Shown here: positions 41,267 to 49,042 of the stretch, piece after piece | How positions within the stretch are numbered: position 1 is the stretch's first letter | Layout of the letters: every line of letters begins with the position of its first letter | DNA from: Geitlerinema sp. PCC 9228 | Lineage (GTDB): Bacteria > Cyanobacteriota > Cyanobacteriia > Cyanobacteriales > PCC-9228 | Assembly: GCF_001870905.1 (NCBI RefSeq) | Contig: NZ_LNDC01000177.1 | Location: 1 to 64,000, forward strand | Length of the DNA stretch: 64,000 bases | Direction of reading: 5' to 3' | The notes under the pieces: generated by a model | The model's input: the letters and a program-made list of their open reading frames with translations, nothing else | What the model was told of the DNA's origin: nothing | Database searches by the model: none | Made by a program: the position numbers and the translations under genes

Positions 41267-42394
41267 ATGAGCGTTTGGAGATTGGTCAAACTCAATTTTG
41301 GACGTACTCCCGTCCATTTTGGGGAAGTAGGCATTGGTATTGAGAAAACAGGCGAACGAGTAAAGTCGGATACTTTATTTAGTGCTTGGATAACGGCTTA
41401 TGCTCGTTTGTTTGGCAAGGATGAAGTAGAACATTTATTAACAAGATTTTTAAGTTCGCCACCAGTGCGAATGAGTTCTACATTTGTCTACCGACGATAT
41501 CAAGACACAAACAAAAACTACCAAGATATCTACTACCTTCCCCGTCCTTTGCAATTTCCTCCGAACTATCCTGACGAGGATTTGAGCTTTTTTAAAAGCT
41601 ACAAAAAGTTAAAATATCTTCCTTTGCCTGTATGGCAACGTTGGTATCAAGGGAAAGGTTTTACAGAAAGCGATCGCGAACAATTAGAAACAGAAACCAA
41701 AGGGAAATCCAATGGTTGCTTGTGGCAACAAGGTACTTTTGATTATGGCAAAGCATACCAGTCCCATAAAGTACCACGAATTTCCGTCGATCGCACAACC
41801 CAAGCCACCAATTTGTACCATACTGGTCTCGTACAGTTCCAATGGGAATCCACTGACAATGGAATTCAAAATTTAGCTGGATTGTATTTTCTTTTGGAAT
41901 TTCCCGAAGAAGATAGCCAACTAGAAAGCAATTTGAAAGCTGCACTGCATTTATTGGGAGAAGACGGTCTTGGCGGCGAACGTTCCACAGGTGCCGGACG
42001 TTTTGAGGTAGAATCTTTTGAAGAGTTACCCGAACAATGGCAAAAATTGTTGGAATTTCCTTCAACTAGTTCCTATCGCTGTTTGCTGAGCTTGCTTTGG
42101 GAAAACGAGGCTTCAAAACTAACTGCATTAATGAATGGCGGCGAGAATATTGGTTACGAAATTCTCGAACGCGGTGGCTGGGTTTTTTCACCATTTTCCG
42201 GTCGTCAATCTCGTCGCCAGATGGTGAGGATGTTTGCAGAGGGATCGGTATTTGCCGGTGTTCCTGAAGGTACGTTGGCTGATGTTACGCCACCGAGTTT
42301 CCAAGCTCATTCTATTTATCGCAATGGCATTGGTCTCAGTCTTCCCATTCAAGTGAAAACAGCAAGCAAAGACAATACCAAGGAGGCTTCGTAA
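41267..42394 (+). CDS. csm4: Csm4, RAMP binding the crRNA 5' handle
   Basis: This 375-residue protein has a Csm4-type start (VWRLVKLNFGRTPVHFGEVGIGIEKTGERVKSDTLFSAWITAYARLFG) and the mid-protein glycine-rich RAMP loop LLGEDGLGGERSTGAGRFEVE (~231-251). Csm4 anchors the 8-base crRNA handle and contacts Cas10. The C-terminal third (SSYRCLLSLLWENEASKLTALMNGGENIGYEILERGGWVFSPFSGRQSRRQMVRMFAEGS) is the second ferredoxin-like part. The stop overlaps the csm5 start (ATG at 42394 within TAATGG). All usual features are present. Confidence 0.9.
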   Translation: MSVWRLVKLNFGRTPVHFGEVGIGIEKTGERVKSDTLFSAWITAYARLFGKDEVEHLLTRFLSSPPVRMSSTFVYRRYQDTNKNYQDIYYLPRPLQFPPNYPDEDLSFFKSYKKLKYLPLPVWQRWYQGKGFTESDREQLETETKGKSNGCLWQQGTFDYGKAYQSHKVPRISVDRTTQATNLYHTGLVQFQWESTDNGIQNLAGLYFLLEFPEEDSQLESNLKAALHLLGEDGLGGERSTGAGRFEVESFEELPEQWQKLLEFPSTSSYRCLLSLLWENEASKLTALMNGGENIGYEILERGGWVFSPFSGRQSRRQMVRMFAEGSVFAGVPEGTLADVTPPSFQAHSIYRNGIGLSLPIQVKTASKDNTKEAS

Positions 42395-43686
42395 TGGTAG
42401 CGACCTCAGATAAAGCAATTCCCAAACCAAATTTTTACGATACCAAACGTATTCGGCTAACCAGTCCTCTATTGCATATTGGTTCCGAACTTCAAAGTTT
42501 AAATCCTTTTGAATACGTCGCCACCAGCGATCGCGTTTTTTATCCCAACTCAGAAGCGTTGGCAAGAGCTTTGTACAAACGGGGAGCTCTTCCAGATTAT
42601 ATCGCTAGAATTGAAGCAAGAGAATCTATTATTTCGCTGCTGGAAGATGTATTTGGCGATGAGTGGCAACGGGAAAAAGACGATCGCGGCAATCCGCTTT
42701 TTCCCAAGCATCGCATTTGTCGCAAATGGACCAATAATAGCATCACCGATTTGCGTCCAGCTATCAGAAACGGTATGGGACAATTATATATTCCCGGTTC
42801 TTCGATTAAAGGAGCTATTCGTACCGCGATCGCATATTATCTCCTAAAACACGAAGACACATATCGACTTCCCGAAGAAAAGCGTACGAGTCATATTGAA
42901 CAGCAGTTAAGAGAACGGATCGGAGGTGGTTCGCTCAAAAAAACAGCCAAGTTTGCCGATGATGAACTATTCATGGACGATATCTTTGCTAATTTTCAAC
43001 TAAGTTATCAAGGAAAGCAAGCAAAAACCAAAAATAAACCCAGTCCCAATACAGATTTCATGCGAGCTGTTCAAGTCACCGATTCGCAACCTATAGAGTT
43101 TACTGTTATCAAAAGAAGAGATAAGAAAATTCCGTACAATATTCCAGCAATTGCTGAAGTTATTGTTTCCAGCAGATTTCCCAACGGAAAAGCCAAATAT
43201 AGAGCTTCTTTATATGTAGAAATTATCCATAACATTCGTACGGAGTTTTCCATTAGCGTAGATACAGACATGCTCAAGTGGTTTAAACACCGACAAGGCA
43301 TGAAACTACCCTTCCAAAACACGCAGGATTTGCTGAATATTTGTCAGGAATTTGCTCAAGAACAGTGGGAAGCCGAACGAATTTACTGGCAAAACATCTC
43401 TAGTAATCCCAATGCTGGCGATCGCAATTTAGATTTTAGTTTAATTAAAGAGAGAGTTTATCAACAAGAAGCGTGTCCCTATTCTTTACGCCTTGGCTGG
43501 GGAAGTGGTTTGTTGGGAACGACTGTGGGATTGTGTTTGGATGAAGAACTTGTCGAGAAAATTCGCGATGCCTGTGGTATTGCAGCTCCTCAATTTGAAG
43601 CTCCCAAATCTCGGCGTACTGTCGTAAATTCAAAGGGAGAAATTCGCTATGTTCCCGGTTGGACTAACTTAAAAATATTGGAATAA
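42394..43686 (+). CDS. csm5: Csm5, RAMP capping the crRNA 3' end
   Basis: The 430-residue protein shows the Csm5-type N-terminus IRLTSPLLHIGSELQSLNPFEYV (16-38) and the RAMP helix YIPGSSIKGAIRTAIAYYLL (~130-149). The C-terminal glycine-rich loop is LRLGWGSGLLGTTVGLCL (~369-386). Csm5 sits at the 3' end of the crRNA and recruits nucleases that trim it. Its start overlaps the csm4 stop by one base and it ends three bases before cas6, consistent with one polycistronic message. No truncation or frameshift is seen. Confidence 0.9.
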   Translation: MVATSDKAIPKPNFYDTKRIRLTSPLLHIGSELQSLNPFEYVATSDRVFYPNSEALARALYKRGALPDYIARIEARESIISLLEDVFGDEWQREKDDRGNPLFPKHRICRKWTNNSITDLRPAIRNGMGQLYIPGSSIKGAIRTAIAYYLLKHEDTYRLPEEKRTSHIEQQLRERIGGGSLKKTAKFADDELFMDDIFANFQLSYQGKQAKTKNKPSPNTDFMRAVQVTDSQPIEFTVIKRRDKKIPYNIPAIAEVIVSSRFPNGKAKYRASLYVEIIHNIRTEFSISVDTDMLKWFKHRQGMKLPFQNTQDLLNICQEFAQEQWEAERIYWQNISSNPNAGDRNLDFSLIKERVYQQEACPYSLRLGWGSGLLGTTVGLCLDEELVEKIRDACGIAAPQFEAPKSRRTVVNSKGEIRYVPGWTNLKILE

Positions 43687-43688
43687 TT

Positions 43689-44483
43689 ATGTTAATTGAG
43701 TCTAAATGGCAAATTGCTGTATCGGAAGCAACGACCATTCCTCGTTCCTATCGCATTGCTTTGGCGAAAGAACTACACCAACGCCTGGGATGGGAAATGG
43801 GAGGCAACGATATTCCCCCAATCACGTCATCGGGAATTATTGGGGTTTGTTCCACGTCCAAAGAATACGTGACGTTTCATCCAGAAGAATGCTATACCCT
43901 CTATTTGTGTGGGTTAAACGAAGCTGCTGCCAAAGCGATCGCATCTTTAGAATTACCGCCAACATTGGCATTTTTAGGAGGTCAGTTTCACATTCGCGAT
44001 CGCCAAGATACCACGACAACCTACGAACAATTATACACTGCTACTGTCGCTGAAGAACCAGAACCCACCAGACATTTTAACCTGCGTTTTTTATCTCCCA
44101 CCGCTTTCTCCCAAGGCAAAACCCACCTACCGCTACCAGTTCCCACGTTAATGTTTCGCAGTTGGTTGGAACGATGGAATCATTTTGCCTCTATTTACCT
44201 AGGCGGCGACGAACTGATTGCCTATTTACAAGATGCGGTGGTTATCCAAAGACACAATATCCAAACCAGCCGCTTTCAACTTTCAAAGGGATACATTAAC
44301 GGATTTGCCGGAAGCGTTACGTTACGAACTTTCCATCGTGTCGATCCGTTGCTAGCCAACGTAGTTCATTTATTGATTGAATATGGCAGATTTGCTGGTA
44401 CGGGAATTAAGACTCGCTTGGGGATGGGAAAAACAGAGTTGATGTTACCGGAGGCATCTATGGAAGAGAAAACGGTTGCATGA
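43689..44483 (+). CDS. cas6: Cas6 pre-crRNA endoribonuclease
   Basis: The 264-residue RAMP enzyme cuts precursor crRNA within the repeats. The C-terminal half shows the Cas6 arrangement PLPVPTLMFRSWLERWNHFA, GFAGSVTLRTFHRVD and the closing glycine-rich loop GRFAGTGIKTRLGMGKTEL (~236-254). Several histidines (His 28 region, His 57 region) could act as the catalytic base, but no assignment is possible by eye. Both arrays in the window share the CCCC-GCAA-GGGG hairpin and GAAAC end, so one Cas6 could process both. It is the last core gene of the operon. Confidence 0.9.
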   Translation: MLIESKWQIAVSEATTIPRSYRIALAKELHQRLGWEMGGNDIPPITSSGIIGVCSTSKEYVTFHPEECYTLYLCGLNEAAAKAIASLELPPTLAFLGGQFHIRDRQDTTTTYEQLYTATVAEEPEPTRHFNLRFLSPTAFSQGKTHLPLPVPTLMFRSWLERWNHFASIYLGGDELIAYLQDAVVIQRHNIQTSRFQLSKGYINGFAGSVTLRTFHRVDPLLANVVHLLIEYGRFAGTGIKTRLGMGKTELMLPEASMEEKTVA

Positions 44484-44510
44484 ATTTTCTATAAATAAGG
44501 AGCGATCGCT

Positions 44511-45131
44511 ATGTCTATTACAGAATTCAAAAGCATTGGTTCCGTCGTTCGGGAATTTCAAATTTTCTATCGGGAAGCTGATTTTGTTGTAGAAGTACCG
44601 TTGGAAGTTCCCCAGCATTTCCGATACGATTTGCAACTGGTTATGCAAGATGGGATTGTGGATAACTCCGAATTGGCGATTTGCGAAAATTTGATTTATC
44701 CAGTTTTGAAGGAAGTTTGGAAAATCTACCGCCACAATTTTTTATTATGGAGCCATCAATTTCTCAATTATAGCGATCGCTTGTCGGGATTTCCAGAATA
44801 TATCCTAGCCAAACGTTCTCCTTTGGGAAAAGTGGTTTTCGATTGTCCTTACTTAATTTTTGTAGAAGCCAAACAGGATAAATTTGATGAAGGCTGGGGG
44901 CAATGTTTGGCAGAAATGGTGGCTGCACAGCGTTTGAACGAACGGGAAGAAATCGCCGTATTTGGTATCGTATCGAATGGGAAGATTTGGCAGTTTGGCA
45001 AAATACGCGATCGCGATTTTACACGCAATATCACTTTTTACTCAATTCAAGATTTGGACAGTTTGTTTGCTTCGGTAAATTATATTTTCCAACAATGCGA
45101 TCGGCAAGTCAACAACCCAACGACTGTTTAA
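44511..45131 (+). CDS. Stand-alone PD-(D/E)XK-like nuclease candidate in the type III locus
   Basis: This 206-residue protein follows cas6 by 27 bases with a clear AAGGAG ribosome site. Its centre has the order GKVVFDCPYLIFVEAKQDKFDEGWGQCLAEMVAAQ: Asp 111, then Glu 119-Ala-Lys 121 on the next strand, and Gln 131 on the following helix, which fits a PD-(D/E)XK active site. It has no CARF or other cyclic-nucleotide sensor domain. Similar proteins without known function occur in cyanobacterial genomes. Its position between cas6 and a CARF gene, in the same direction, suggests an ancillary nuclease of this type III system. Nuclease activity is inferred from the motif only. Confidence 0.65.
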   Translation: MSITEFKSIGSVVREFQIFYREADFVVEVPLEVPQHFRYDLQLVMQDGIVDNSELAICENLIYPVLKEVWKIYRHNFLLWSHQFLNYSDRLSGFPEYILAKRSPLGKVVFDCPYLIFVEAKQDKFDEGWGQCLAEMVAAQRLNEREEIAVFGIVSNGKIWQFGKIRDRDFTRNITFYSIQDLDSLFASVNYIFQQCDRQVNNPTTV

Positions 45132-45160
45132 CGGAAAAACACACTTGAGAGGTACAAACA

Positions 45161-46294
45161 ATGGTTACAACTTTTATTTGTTCCACCGGAACCAGTGCAG
45201 CCAAAATTTTACAAATGAAACCGCCGCAGTTTCAGCAATGGATAGAACAGCAAAACGATGTGGAAGCGGCTGCCGAAGCCTTATTTCAAGAGTTTCGCGA
45301 CCTGGAACCTAGTGGCGAAAATTTACAAAAGAAACTTTCCGCTGAAATCCATTCTCTGGTTCGCATGAAATTGGATTCCCGAGATCGAGTTTTGTTACTA
45401 TCCTCCAGTACGGATGATGGATACTGTTGTGCTTTGGCTGTTGCCAAATACTTGCAACATCATTGGCAAGTTGATGTCACGACAGAAAAAATTCCTGAAT
45501 TGCAGGTAAAAGATGCTGAGGCATTTCGCCGGGAAGGTGTTGTTCGTTTCGTGAAACGGGTCATTACAGAAATTAATAACTACGGTAACGATAATGCGAT
45601 CTTAAATCCCACCGGTGGTTTTAAAGCATTGGTTCCCTATACCGTTCTTATCGGTATGTTGAAAGGCGTTGTTTGTCGGTATATTTTCGAGCAATCTACC
45701 ACCGTTCTAGACTTGCCTCCCTTGCCGGTTGAATTTAAGCGTTCTCAATTTGAAGCTTATCGAGAACTGTTTGAAAAAATCGAGCGAGATACCGATATTT
45801 CCAAATCGGAATGGGAAGCACAAATTCCTTACAATCAAAGAAAATGGTTCGATGCTTTGATTGAGGAAATTGGCGATCGCGTTACTTTATCAGCTATTGG
45901 TTTTTTATTTTTAGATGAAATTAGAAATGCCTCCACGTTTGTTCCCTATTTATCTAAAGTAGCTTTAGATGAATGTTTTAACAATCTCAACCAGCTAGAT
46001 GAGTGCAATCCTATACAGTTTCTCGAACGAGTGTCTCGTTCTCAGGAGGCTTTTCGTCAAGCAGAACATATCAATTTAGGGAATGGCGTACGCTGGTTGA
46101 AACCTGGTAGAACAACAGACCGCTATTTGGTTTCTATTGAAGGTTGGCAATTGTTAGTATGGCGAGCGATTCGTGAAGACGAAATAGGTAAAGATTATCC
46201 CAATCAAATTAAAGTAAATCCCAATCGAGAACGAAGGAGGTATGCTCCATTTGTGCGTATAGATGAGTATTTGGCAGCTCAGATGCTAAAATAA
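45161..46294 (+). CDS. CARF protein of the APE2256 type (TIGR02619-like)
   Basis: This is a 377-residue protein. Residues 1-185 form a CARF domain, with the first ligand loop STGTSAAK (8-15) and the second NPTGGFKALVPY (149-160), as in TIGR02619/APE2256 proteins that bind cyclic tetra-adenylate. Residues ~190-300 are helical, probably a winged-helix region (EEIGDRVTLSAIGFLFLDEIRN). The last ~75 residues are basic and beta-rich (VRWLKPGRTTDRYLVSIEGWQLLVWRAI...RERRRYAPFVRIDEYL) and could be an effector domain, possibly RelE-like as in other CARF mRNA interferases, though this is a guess. A ring nuclease role is the alternative. It follows the nuclease gene by 29 bases. Confidence 0.8.
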   Translation: MVTTFICSTGTSAAKILQMKPPQFQQWIEQQNDVEAAAEALFQEFRDLEPSGENLQKKLSAEIHSLVRMKLDSRDRVLLLSSSTDDGYCCALAVAKYLQHHWQVDVTTEKIPELQVKDAEAFRREGVVRFVKRVITEINNYGNDNAILNPTGGFKALVPYTVLIGMLKGVVCRYIFEQSTTVLDLPPLPVEFKRSQFEAYRELFEKIERDTDISKSEWEAQIPYNQRKWFDALIEEIGDRVTLSAIGFLFLDEIRNASTFVPYLSKVALDECFNNLNQLDECNPIQFLERVSRSQEAFRQAEHINLGNGVRWLKPGRTTDRYLVSIEGWQLLVWRAIREDEIGKDYPNQIKVNPNRERRRYAPFVRIDEYLAAQMLK

Positions 46295-46319
46295 ATAAGT
46301 ATAAAATTAGTTTAAAAAT

Positions 46320-46628
46320 GTGAAAAAGTTTCTATGTCCGTATTTAGAAAGCGAAGTAGAATTACCCCTTGAAAGAGAACAACATATAATAGAGACTCAT
46401 CCCGAGTTGCTGCCAGCGTATGAAAGCGAACTTGCTTTAACTTTGCAGCAACCAGATAAGGTACGATACAGTCGTTTTACTTCCAGTGCACGCTTATTTT
46501 ATCGTTGGTTCGATAGCGTTCGCAACGGCAAATATATCGTTGTTGTCGTAGTAACAGATTCAAGCTTTCTCCAGCGTCATTGGATTGTTACTGCGTATAT
46601 AGCTCGTAAAATCCCAAAAGGAGACTAA
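46320..46628 (+). CDS. Putative toxin-like protein paired with DUF2283
   Basis: The 102-residue protein starts at GTG 46320 and reads FLCPYLESEVELPLEREQHIIETHPELLPAYESELALTLQQPDKVRYS. The segment HI...HPE....ESEL..TL..PD is seen in small proteins that pair with DUF2283 and are suspected nucleases of the barnase/EndoU/colicin/RelE (PBECR) superfamily. It ends three bases before the DUF2283 gene. Toxin activity is inferred from this pairing, not from a visible catalytic site. The gene lies between two CARF genes on the same strand. Confidence 0.65.
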   Translation: MKKFLCPYLESEVELPLEREQHIIETHPELLPAYESELALTLQQPDKVRYSRFTSSARLFYRWFDSVRNGKYIVVVVVTDSSFLQRHWIVTAYIARKIPKGD

Positions 46629-46631
46629 ATC

Positions 46632-46862
46632 ATGTCAAACGTAACTTTTTTTTACGATCGCGATGCTGATATTTTATATATTAACCAATGTCCACCCTAT
46701 GCCGAACAGGAATCGGAAGAACTGGATGGAGACATCGTTGCTAGGTTCAATCCGGAAACTGGGGAAGTAGAAAACTTGGAACTGCTATTCTTTTCAAAAA
46801 GATTGCAAAACTCCCAAGTGTTAGAACTTCCCATTCAGGGAAAATTTTTACTAAATCAGTAA
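46632..46862 (+). CDS. DUF2283 family protein, putative antitoxin
   Basis: This 76-residue protein is a clear DUF2283 member: VTFFYDRDADILYINQCPPY at the start (usual YD.E.DVLYI), EELDGDIVARFNPETGEVENLELLFFS in the middle. DUF2283 proteins are commonly encoded after a small nuclease-like gene as here, and are regarded as antitoxin candidates. Its ATG is three bases after the stop of the partner gene, with GGAG just upstream of the start. The pair is embedded between the two CARF genes of the CRISPR locus. Confidence 0.82.
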   Translation: MSNVTFFYDRDADILYINQCPPYAEQESEELDGDIVARFNPETGEVENLELLFFSKRLQNSQVLELPIQGKFLLNQ

Positions 46863-46940
46863 AATGAGTGCAATCTAGCAGGAACGCTATTCATTTTAAA
46901 TTTGTTTTAAAATATCTAGAGAAATCGATCGCATACCATC

Positions 46941-48272
46941 ATGTCTAAAATCCTACTTATTACCGTTGGCGGGTCTCCGCAACCCATCATTACCGCAGTT
47001 CAAAGCCTCAACCCCGATCGCGTGGTCTTTGTTTGTTCCGGCGGTTCTAGAGGCAGCGAAACCCAAATTATTGGCGAAGGAAAACCCTGCGAAATTCGTC
47101 AAGGCGCACAAGTGGTCGATCGCTTGCCAAATTTACCGACATATCTGGAATTAGGCGATCGCTTTCAAGCAAATCGCGATTTAATAACCATATCCAACCC
47201 TGACGATCTATCACAAAATTACCGCGCGATCGCAGAAAAAGTACGCGAAATTCGACAGGAACTTCCCCAAGCCAATCTTCTAGCCGACTATACCGGCGGC
47301 ACCAAAACCATGTCGGTGGCATTGGCAATGGTAGCTTTGGATTATGGCGCGAAAGTTCATTTAACCACCAATACCACCCGGGAAAATTTAATTCGCGTAG
47401 AAGCGGGAGAACGGGTCAAAGCCGCTGCTGTATCTTCCGTTACTGTTAATCGGACGGTAGAACAATTTATTCCCCGGGTTCTCCAACAGTATAACTATCC
47501 AGCCGCGATCGCGGAGTTGAAAATTTTGTTACAAAACATGGAACTATCCCAAGAGGATCGACTTCGCATCGAACAACTGTTGGATTGCTGCGAAGGGTTG
47601 GATGCTTGGGATAAATTCGACCACAGAAAAGCGATCGCGTGCTTGCGAAATTATCTCAAAGAACCGGCACTCAAAGACTTAATCTTATTTCTAAAACGGG
47701 TCATGGGAAGCCGTCAAGAATTTGCGGCAGCCATTGGCGATGAATTTGAAACAGCCGATGGCATCAACAGACATGGTTACGAAATTGTGGAAGATATTCT
47801 TCTCAACGCCGAACGCCGCGCTACGTTGGCACGATACGACGATGCCGTAGCTAGATTGTATCGCGCTTTGGAACTTTTGGTGCAAGTTCGTCTTTGGGAA
47901 GGGTATCAAATCCAAACTGGCGATGTGGATGTCACCAAATTGCCAGCATCCCTACAGGAAAAATACGAAGCGGAACGTTCTCCCACCAAGGGAAAAATTC
48001 AACTGGCATTGACCAAAAGTTACGAACTACTTGCCGAGTTACCAGATGACCCCCTCGGCAAAATTTATCTGGAATATAAAGACAAACTTTTGGATATTTT
48101 AACCGCGCGCAACGATTCTATTTTAGCCCATGGTATGCGTCCGGTCACCAAAAATCAGTACCAACAAATTGCTTCGCTGGTAAAAACGTTTGTCACCACC
48201 GGAATTGATGCTGTGGTGGTTGGGAAAAAGAAACACGCGCCGGTACAATTTCCCCTCCAGTTACCTTTTTAA
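46941..48272 (+). CDS. Csm6-like CARF-HEPN ribonuclease (TIGR02710 family)
   Basis: In this 443-residue protein, the N-terminal CARF domain (1-170) has TVGGSPQPI (8-16) and DYTGGTKTMS (116-125). The C-terminal helical half holds a HEPN ribonuclease site R390-x6-H397 (ARNDSILAHG), the RX4-6H pattern of Csm6. In this family cyclic oligoadenylates made by Cas10 bind CARF and activate non-specific RNA cleavage. The central region (~175-290) is helical and TPR-like. The gene is the last of the plus-strand run that begins at cas10 and is followed by a terminator. A separate promoter upstream (gap of 78 bases) is possible. Confidence 0.88.
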   Translation: MSKILLITVGGSPQPIITAVQSLNPDRVVFVCSGGSRGSETQIIGEGKPCEIRQGAQVVDRLPNLPTYLELGDRFQANRDLITISNPDDLSQNYRAIAEKVREIRQELPQANLLADYTGGTKTMSVALAMVALDYGAKVHLTTNTTRENLIRVEAGERVKAAAVSSVTVNRTVEQFIPRVLQQYNYPAAIAELKILLQNMELSQEDRLRIEQLLDCCEGLDAWDKFDHRKAIACLRNYLKEPALKDLILFLKRVMGSRQEFAAAIGDEFETADGINRHGYEIVEDILLNAERRATLARYDDAVARLYRALELLVQVRLWEGYQIQTGDVDVTKLPASLQEKYEAERSPTKGKIQLALTKSYELLAELPDDPLGKIYLEYKDKLLDILTARNDSILAHGMRPVTKNQYQQIASLVKTFVTTGIDAVVVGKKKHAPVQFPLQLPF

Positions 48273-48282
48273 CCCATACTAT

Positions 48283-48313
48283 CTTCTTTATTCGTAAAGA
48301 AGGGAGCTTTTTT
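48283..48313 (+). terminator. Rho-independent terminator after the Csm6-like gene
   Basis: Perfect stem CTTCTTTA (48283-48290) / TAAAGAAG (48295-48302) with a TTCG tetraloop, then GGAGC and six T. It closes the 11-kb plus-strand CRISPR effector block. Confidence 0.85.
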
Positions 48314-48420
48314 CAAGAAAAATCTATCGATAGTTGCCAATAGAAAATGGGTAGATAGCGCGATCGCAAATTTTATATTGCATACCAAATCCGATTCTCT
48401 CAACCACAAACGTCCCCCAA

Positions 48421-48460
48421 ACCGTCCCCCTTTACAAGGGGGACTACAGGGGGTTCTAAC
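48421..48460 (-). repeat. Fragment related to the MITE at 62024-62163
   Basis: CCGTCCCCCTTTACAAGGGG followed by GACTACAGGGGGTTCT. The reverse complement of 62050-62090 reads CCGTCCCCCTTAGCAATGGG then GACTACAGGGGGTTCT. No matching terminal repeats are evident here, so this is an incomplete or divergent copy. The rest of 48314-48613 holds no recognised feature. Confidence 0.6.
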
Positions 48461-48613
48461 CCAATTCTATTATCAGGTCTTACCAAAACAGATTTCGTAG
48501 CAGACCCAAAGTTTCGCCAACCGTTCCCCCTGACAAGCAAGACAATAGGAGAATTTTCCGTTCGATTTTCCCAAAACTATCCACCCCGATTTTCGATTTT
48601 TGTTTCTATTCTT

Positions 48614-48934
48614 TTAAGGCAAATTTTGCTGTTGCTTTCCTTCAAATTGAGATTTGGCAGGATTTGCCGTTGGCGACGTTTGGGAGTCGATGTTTTCTGG
48701 GTCGGTGGTGGCAGAGACAGAATTCCAACCGCTGGGTCGCAGCAGGGAAAACAAGGCAAAATCCCCAACGGTACCGAATACAATACTACTGAAAAAGACC
48801 AATGCCGTACACAGAATAACAGCAAACAGTCCCAAAGGCGCAACAATTAAAATCACCCAGGTAATTGCAGCGTTGGCGAGGGCAACCAAAACGCTGCGGT
48901 AGCGAACCAGTTGTTTGACGACGGAATAAGGCAT
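48614..48934 (-). CDS. csx18: Csx18-like small membrane protein
   Basis: This 106-residue protein has two hydrophobic helices (LVALANAAITWVILIVAPLGLFAVILCTALVFFSSIVFGTVGDFAL, ~15-60) and a disordered Ser/Thr/Pro/Gln-rich tail. The ANAAITWVILIVAPLGLFAVI stretch resembles Csx18, a short membrane protein found beside cas1-cas2 in cyanobacterial type III loci. Its function is not known. It is divergent from cas1 with a 108-base gap that contains a CCCTAT-TCAAC-ATAGGG hairpin. The assignment rests on pattern and position, not a database search. Confidence 0.65.
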   Translation of the reverse strand: MPYSVVKQLVRYRSVLVALANAAITWVILIVAPLGLFAVILCTALVFFSSIVFGTVGDFALFSLLRPSGWNSVSATTDPENIDSQTSPTANPAKSQFEGKQQQNLP

Positions 48935-48985
48935 AGTGGTTTTTCACTCAATCGACAATTTCTATTATAACAGCGCTTTGAAGAC

Positions 48986-49002
48986 CCCTATTCAACATAG
49001 GG
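48986..49002. promoter_or_regulatory. Dyad in the csx18-cas1 divergent region
   Basis: CCCTAT (48986-48991), TCAAC, ATAGGG (48997-49002): a perfect 6-bp dyad 41 bases upstream of cas1. It may be an operator or a 5' leader hairpin. Confidence 0.4.
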
Positions 49003-49042
49003 TTTAAATAGAAGGTGTAGGGTATAGCAATGTCGAACCGAT

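Noticed and set aside
37284-44483. Type III-B (Cmr) assignment of the effector operon
   Set aside because: Gene order, Csm2-type small subunit and Csm3/Csm4/Csm5 signatures fit type III-A; no Cmr1, Cmr5 or Cmr6 was recognised.
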